Shown piece after piece: positions 20,960 through 23,982 of a stretch of 23,982 bases of DNA; the stretch's first letter is position 1, and every line of letters begins with the position of its first letter. Source of the DNA: Aquificota bacterium (GTDB lineage Bacteria > Aquificota > Aquificia > Aquificales > QOAS01); assembly GCA_026987085.1 (NCBI GenBank), contig JALSNH010000211.1:1-23982 (forward strand). Reading direction: 5' to 3'. A program made the position numbers and the translations under genes. A model generated the notes under the pieces. It was not told the origin of the DNA, made no database searches, and worked only from the letters and a program-made list of their open reading frames with translations.

Positions 20960-21169
20960 ATGGTTTCTAAAATACTAATAACCTTAGTTAGGTTCTATCA
21001 AAAGGCCATTTCTCCCCTCTTTCCCCACTCTTGCCGTTATGAACCGACCTGTTCGGAATACACAATTTTGGCAATAAAAAAATATGGTCCTTTAAAGGGA
21101 ATGTTTAAAGGTATCTGGAGAATACTAAGATGCAACCCTTGGAGTAAAGGGGGAATAGACTACCCTTAG
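20960..21169 (+). CDS. yidD: Membrane protein insertion efficiency factor YidD
   Basis: A 69-aa protein of the YidD family, thought to help YidC/Oxa1 insertase at the inner membrane. The whole family pattern is present: an N-terminal amphipathic helix (ILITLVRFYQKAISPLF), CRYEPTCSEYTILAIKKYG and a final RCNPWSKGGIDYP with the conserved cysteines. Length is normal. It is usually next to yidC, rnpA and rpmH; here it follows murB, so context differs. Start context TTTCCTAATAATG, no Shine-Dalgarno. The TAG stop codon forms the loop of a terminator-like hairpin. Confidence 0.96.
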   Translation: MVSKILITLVRFYQKAISPLFPHSCRYEPTCSEYTILAIKKYGPLKGMFKGIWRILRCNPWSKGGIDYP

Positions 21170-21178
21170 AGGGTTTTT
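21162..21178 (+). terminator. Terminator whose loop is the yidD stop codon
   Basis: ACCCT (21162-21166), TAG loop, AGGGT (21170-21174), then TTTT. It ends the corA-murB-yidD unit and reaches into the last bases of the convergent kdsB. Confidence 0.65.
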
Positions 21179-21887
21179 ATAGAAATCTCTCCACCAAAGG
21201 TATATCTTCCTCCGTATCCACCCCGTGGTAGTAATTTTCGGTTAAAACAACCTTTATACGATAGCCGTTTTCCAACAATCGGAGCTGTTCTAGCTTTTCC
21301 GTTCTTTCCAAAGGTGAAGGTTCCATTTCGGTAAATTTAAAAAGAACCTCCGTTCGATAGGCGTAAATGCCTATATGTTTTAGTGGAGCAACATAAAATT
21401 TATCCCTTGGAAAGGGTATAGGAGCTCGAGAGAAATAAAGGGCGTAGTTGTTTTTATCTAAAACAACTTTAACGGTATTTGGATTTTTAAAGAGTTTCTC
21501 ATCGGTCAAAGGGGTAGCCAAAGTTGCAACATCGGAACCGTTCCTCAAAGCCTTTATGAGGCCTTCTAAGTCTTTTTTATAAGCAAAAGGTTCGTCGCCC
21601 TGGTAGTTCACCACATATTTGGGAATCTTTTTTAATTTTCTTAAAGTGTAAGCCACTCTATCACTTCCACTTGGAAGGTCGGAAGGTGTCAAAACAACCT
21701 CCACAAGGTCCTCTACAACTTCTTTAATTTTTACACTATCTGTAGCCAAAATAACCGGAAACCCTGTTTGGGTTAGATTTTCAATAACCCACCTTATAAG
21801 AGGTTTACCTTTTATTTCCTTTAAAGGTTTTTCTTTTAAACGGGTGGAAGCCAAGCGGGCGGGAACAACGATTAAAAAATCCTCCAT
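21177..21887 (-). CDS. kdsB: CMP-Kdo synthetase (3-deoxy-manno-octulosonate cytidylyltransferase)
   Basis: KdsB activates Kdo with CTP for lipopolysaccharide inner-core synthesis, so the cell has an LPS-type outer membrane. From the ATG at 21887 the protein is 236 aa. It begins MEDFLIVVPARLASTRLKEKPL, the family's nucleotide-binding start, and shows TGFPVILATD, SGSDRVA, VVNYQGDEPF, YFSRAPIPFPRD and HIGIYAYR, then SPLERTEKLEQLRLLENG. An in-frame ATG at 21905 would add six residues, but it overlaps a perfect -10 box and is disfavoured. It diverges from ispF and converges with yidD. CTP would come from PyrG. Confidence 0.95.
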   Translation of the reverse strand: MEDFLIVVPARLASTRLKEKPLKEIKGKPLIRWVIENLTQTGFPVILATDSVKIKEVVEDLVEVVLTPSDLPSGSDRVAYTLRKLKKIPKYVVNYQGDEPFAYKKDLEGLIKALRNGSDVATLATPLTDEKLFKNPNTVKVVLDKNNYALYFSRAPIPFPRDKFYVAPLKHIGIYAYRTEVLFKFTEMEPSPLERTEKLEQLRLLENGYRIKVVLTENYYHGVDTEEDIPLVERFL

Positions 21888-21903
21888 TAGGAAGAAGATT
21901 AAC

Positions 21904-21909
21904 ATTATA
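21904..21909 (-). promoter_or_regulatory. Perfect -10 box of kdsB
   Basis: TATAAT on the minus strand, 16 nt before the ATG at 21887. It overlaps the alternative ATG at 21905, which supports the downstream start. No good -35 is visible; that region falls inside the ispF 5' end. Confidence 0.5.
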
Positions 21910-21920
21910 GCTTTTTAAAG

Positions 21921-22406
21921 ATGCTACGTATAGGTTTGGGTTTTGATAGCCACCCTTTTGAGGAAAAACCGACAAAACCTCTAAAACTTGGTGGAATTGT
22001 AATCGATACGGATATAGGATTGAAGGGTCATTCAGACGCAGATGTCCTTTTGCACGCTATCACCGACGCCATTTTAGGAGCTATTGGAGCTCCCGATATA
22101 GGGGAACTTTTCCCTCCAAACGAGGAGAGGTGGAAAAATGCAGATAGCGTTATTTTTCTTAAAAAAGCTTTGAACCTGATGCACGAGGCCAACTATCGAA
22201 TTGTAAATTTGGATTGCGTAATAATATGCGATAGACCGAAAATAGCTCCCTACAAGGAGAGGATAATAGAAAACTTGGCTACCCTTTTAAGGGTTGAAAA
22301 TTCACAAATTAACTTAAAAGGGAAAACGACCGAAGGCTTTTGTTCCTCCGATGGAATTACGGTTATATGCAACCTTTTACTGGCAAAAAGTAATTTTACC
22401 CTTTAG
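21921..22406 (+). CDS. ispF: 2-C-methyl-D-erythritol 2,4-cyclodiphosphate synthase
   Basis: IspF closes the cyclodiphosphate ring in the MEP isoprenoid pathway. The 161-aa protein carries the zinc ligands Asp9 and His11 (GLGFDSHPF) and His45 in GHSDADVLLHAITDAILGA. The APDIGELFPP loop near 57-66 is present, as is GKTTEG (134-139), which holds the catalytic glutamate. The C-terminal GFCSSDGITVIC departs from the usual GF.GRGEGI pattern but keeps the DGI turn. Length is standard for a monofunctional enzyme. There is no Shine-Dalgarno. Its start is only 15-33 bp from the divergent kdsB start, so the promoter must overlap coding sequence. Its 3' end overlaps the convergent methyltransferase gene by 4 bp. 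Confidence 0.95.
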   Translation: MLRIGLGFDSHPFEEKPTKPLKLGGIVIDTDIGLKGHSDADVLLHAITDAILGAIGAPDIGELFPPNEERWKNADSVIFLKKALNLMHEANYRIVNLDCVIICDRPKIAPYKERIIENLATLLRVENSQINLKGKTTEGFCSSDGITVICNLLLAKSNFTL

Positions 22407-23068
22407 GGGGTAGATTCTAAAGGTTCTTCTACCTTTAGATGGCCTCCCTTTCCCCCTAAAACACTCTCAACGAAGAAGACGTGGGAGTTTTTTCCCTTTC
22501 TAGGATAGACAAATTGCAATCTTTTTGGGGTAAATTTCAGCTGCTTTAGTTCGCATATTACCTCTACCAAACGGGCGGTTTCGAACATAAAAAAGAACCT
22601 TTTGGAGGATTTTAAAAGATACTTTGCCGCCTTAAGAAAATCTCTATAGGTAGTTTCTACCTCGTAGTTGGCCTTTATATAAATCTCACCCTTTCTGGTA
22701 TTTTTTAGAAACTCTTTCCTCCAAAAGGGAGGGTTTGAATATACAACATCTGCTATTTGAGGTTCCAGACATTTTTCTATTTGCCTTACATCGCATAAAA
22801 GCGGTTTCACATTTTCAACCCCGTTCAGTTGGAGATTTTTTAAAAGTAGCTCATAAAGGGGTCTTTGATATTCGACCGCCACTATCGTGGCTTGGGGGTA
22901 GCGTTTGGCGAGATATACGGTTCCCAATCCAAAGCCGGCTCCCAGCTCCACCGCTACCCCCCGAGGGGAAAGTTTTACAAAGTATTTGAAAAAGAGAAGG
23001 TTGTCCGAGGAGGCTTTAAATTCACTTTGCAAAAACTTTAAACTCTCAATATCAATAGATCGGATCAT
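22403..23068 (-). CDS. TrmN6/YfiC-like tRNA (adenine-N6) methyltransferase
   Basis: A 221-aa class-I SAM methyltransferase. The SAM-binding ELGAGFGLG lies at 41-49, the acidic end of strand 2 at AVEYQ, and the NPPF catalytic motif at 112-115 marks methylation of an amino nitrogen. The C-terminal VYPRKGKNSHVFFVESVLGGKGG resembles the tail of TrmN6 (YfiC), which modifies A37 of tRNA-Val. The substrate assignment is by family and is uncertain; other RNA or protein N-methyltransferases share NPPF. The ATG overlaps the yggS stop by 4 bp (ATGA), so the two are coupled. Its end overlaps ispF on the other strand by 4 bp. Confidence 0.82.
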   Translation of the reverse strand: MIRSIDIESLKFLQSEFKASSDNLLFFKYFVKLSPRGVAVELGAGFGLGTVYLAKRYPQATIVAVEYQRPLYELLLKNLQLNGVENVKPLLCDVRQIEKCLEPQIADVVYSNPPFWRKEFLKNTRKGEIYIKANYEVETTYRDFLKAAKYLLKSSKRFFFMFETARLVEVICELKQLKFTPKRLQFVYPRKGKNSHVFFVESVLGGKGGHLKVEEPLESTP

Positions 23069-23778
23069 TTTTGGTAATCCCTTGGGCCAAATATTGCACT
23101 TCCTATCCTGACTATGGTAGCCCCTTCCTCTATAGCAACTGTAAAATCGTGACTCATACCCATCGATAGGTGGGGTAAGTTTATACCTAACCTCTCTTCC
23201 AATTGGTTCTTAAGTTCTCTAAGTTTCCTAAAGTAGGGTCTAACTTCTTCCAAATCTTCCCTATAGGGGGGAACGGTCATTAAACCTTCCAACTTTAGGT
23301 TGGGAGCTTTTTTCAAGATATACTCCAACAGTTCTTCGGCTTTTTCAGGTTCTACGCCCGCTTTAGTTTCTTCACCACCTATATTTACCTCCACAAGTAT
23401 CGGTAGTTCTTTAATCCCTTTTTTGGAAACCCTCTTTTGAAGTTCATCAACAAGCGAGGGGCGGTCTACCGAATGGATTAGCGCAACCTTGTCAACAATA
23501 TATTTGACTTTATTGGTCTGCAGATATCCTATAAAATGCCACTCAATGGGATGTTCCTTTAACTCTTCCCACTTTTTAAGAAACTCTTGAACCCTATTTT
23601 CTCCAAAGGTGCAAAGGTTATATTCGCAGGCCCACTTTAGGAGTTGGACGGGTTTTGTTTTGGTTACCCCCACAAGTTTTACGCAGTCCTCGCCCCTACC
23701 GCTTTTTAAACAACTTTCTTTAATTTTCTCCTTTACTAGGTCTATATTTTTAAAAAGCTGCTCTTTGCTTGGAACCAT
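23065..23778 (-). CDS. yggS: PLP homeostasis protein YggS/PLPBP
   Basis: A cytosolic PLP-binding protein of the alanine-racemase-like TIM-barrel family with no known catalytic reaction; it buffers PLP and affects amino-acid and keto-acid pools. From the ATG at 23778 it is 237 aa. The Schiff-base lysine is Lys40 in VGVTKTKP. ENRVQE, WHFIGYLQTNK, HSVDR, LVEVNIGGEETKAG, GLMTVPP, LSMGMSHDF and IVRIGSAIFGPR follow the family pattern in order. A TTG at 23781 would add one residue and is less likely. GATAAT lies 12 nt upstream of the ATG and no Shine-Dalgarno is present. The gene follows the rbfA terminator and is coupled to the methyltransferase gene by a 4-bp overlap. Confidence 0.95.
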   Translation of the reverse strand: MVPSKEQLFKNIDLVKEKIKESCLKSGRGEDCVKLVGVTKTKPVQLLKWACEYNLCTFGENRVQEFLKKWEELKEHPIEWHFIGYLQTNKVKYIVDKVALIHSVDRPSLVDELQKRVSKKGIKELPILVEVNIGGEETKAGVEPEKAEELLEYILKKAPNLKLEGLMTVPPYREDLEEVRPYFRKLRELKNQLEERLGINLPHLSMGMSHDFTVAIEEGATIVRIGSAIFGPRDYQK

Positions 23779-23810
23779 CAAAGGTTCAAAATTATCGTCC
23801 CACTTTTGTG

Positions 23811-23833
23811 AAAAAATCCCGCCGCTAGGCGGG
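23811..23833 (-). terminator. Intrinsic terminator of rbfA
   Basis: On the minus strand, CCCGCC (23833-23828), loop TAGC, GGCGGG (23823-23818), then ATTTTTTC. It lies 3 nt after the rbfA stop and is the clearest classical terminator in the window. Confidence 0.85.
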
Positions 23834-23836
23834 CTG

Positions 23837-23982
23837 TTATTGGGAAGGTTCTATAATTCCCTTTTCAACCATCTTTGTATAGGTATCCAATTCAAACCTC
23901 AATTTGGGAACCGTCTTAGCCCTTATCCGTTTTGAAAGATATTTTCTAATATATCCCGCCATACGGTTAAGTTTTTCTACAG
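23837..23982 (-). CDS. rbfA: Ribosome-binding factor A, C-terminal part
   Basis: The last 47 codons of a gene that enters from beyond the window's end. The product reads VEKLNRMAGYIRKYLSKRIR followed by AKTVPKLRFELDTYTKMVEKGIIEPSQ. The LNR..G.IR..L.KR.R....P.LRFELD pattern is the conserved C-terminal half of RbfA, a KH-fold factor that matures the 16S rRNA 5' end and the 30S subunit. RbfA is about 110-130 aa in most bacteria, so well over half lies outside. It ends at a strong intrinsic terminator and is separate from yggS. Confidence 0.85.
   Translation of the reverse strand, partial: VEKLNRMAGYIRKYLSKRIRAKTVPKLRFELDTYTKMVEKGIIEPSQ

Noticed and set aside
1..23982. tRNA, rRNA, CRISPR, insertion sequence, phage or defence genes
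   Set aside because: Reading both strands gave no cloverleaf with a TTCGAA arm, no regularly spaced repeats, no terminal inverted repeats with a transposase, and no phage or defence protein. The region is core chromosome.

Overview
The window looks like core chromosome of a thermophilic, hydrogen-using, Gram-negative bacterium, most likely Aquificota and possibly Desulfurobacteriaceae-like. This is inferred from protein style, not from a search. The clues are the hydrogenase maturation factor HypE, a stand-alone Aquifex-type thioredoxin-fold [2Fe-2S] ferredoxin, KdsB (an LPS-type outer membrane), Lys/Glu-rich proteins, moderately low GC and very tight gene packing. There is no rRNA, tRNA, CRISPR array, transposon or phage gene.

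Layout. 80-811 (+) is a glycerophosphodiesterase convergent with a minus-strand block read from about 6300 down to 794: hinT, an 84-aa unknown, pyrG, a malate dehydrogenase with an NADP-type Gly-Arg, murG and hypE. Terminator-like hairpins sit directly before the mdh and murG starts. 6396-10848 (+) carries an orphan TPR protein, a structured intergenic stretch with a perfect 18-bp palindrome, the ferredoxin, a DHH phosphoesterase and PanE. 10825-12081 (-) is a membrane-anchored unknown whose stop codon directly abuts the start of a cysteine synthase gene. 12346-16392 (-) is a compact division cluster, ddl-ftsQ-ftsA-ftsZ, with overlapping or nearly touching genes. 16517-21169 (+) holds a Fur-family repressor, a Crp/Fnr-family regulator, a 39-aa Cys/His-rich exported peptide, lysine 2,3-aminomutase, a CorA transporter, murB and yidD. 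21177-23982 has kdsB (-), ispF (+), trmN-like and yggS (-), and the 3' end of rbfA (-).

How the genes fit together. Much of the window builds the envelope and divides the cell: MurG, MurB and Ddl (peptidoglycan), FtsQ/A/Z (septum), KdsB (Kdo activation for LPS), IspF (isoprenoids, including the undecaprenyl carrier) and YidD (membrane protein insertion). The rest is housekeeping metabolism (CTP, malate, pantothenate, cysteine), hydrogenase maturation, redox carriers and two transcription factors.

The least ordinary items are the 39-aa Cys/His peptide at 17861-17980, the structured non-coding segment at 8291-8361 with the operator-like palindrome at 8446-8463 before the ferredoxin gene, and a recurring lack of Shine-Dalgarno sequences with a CC-containing pyrimidine stretch just before many start codons. 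No intergenic gap exceeds 300 bp. The two largest (8223-8508 and 12082-12345) are described below.
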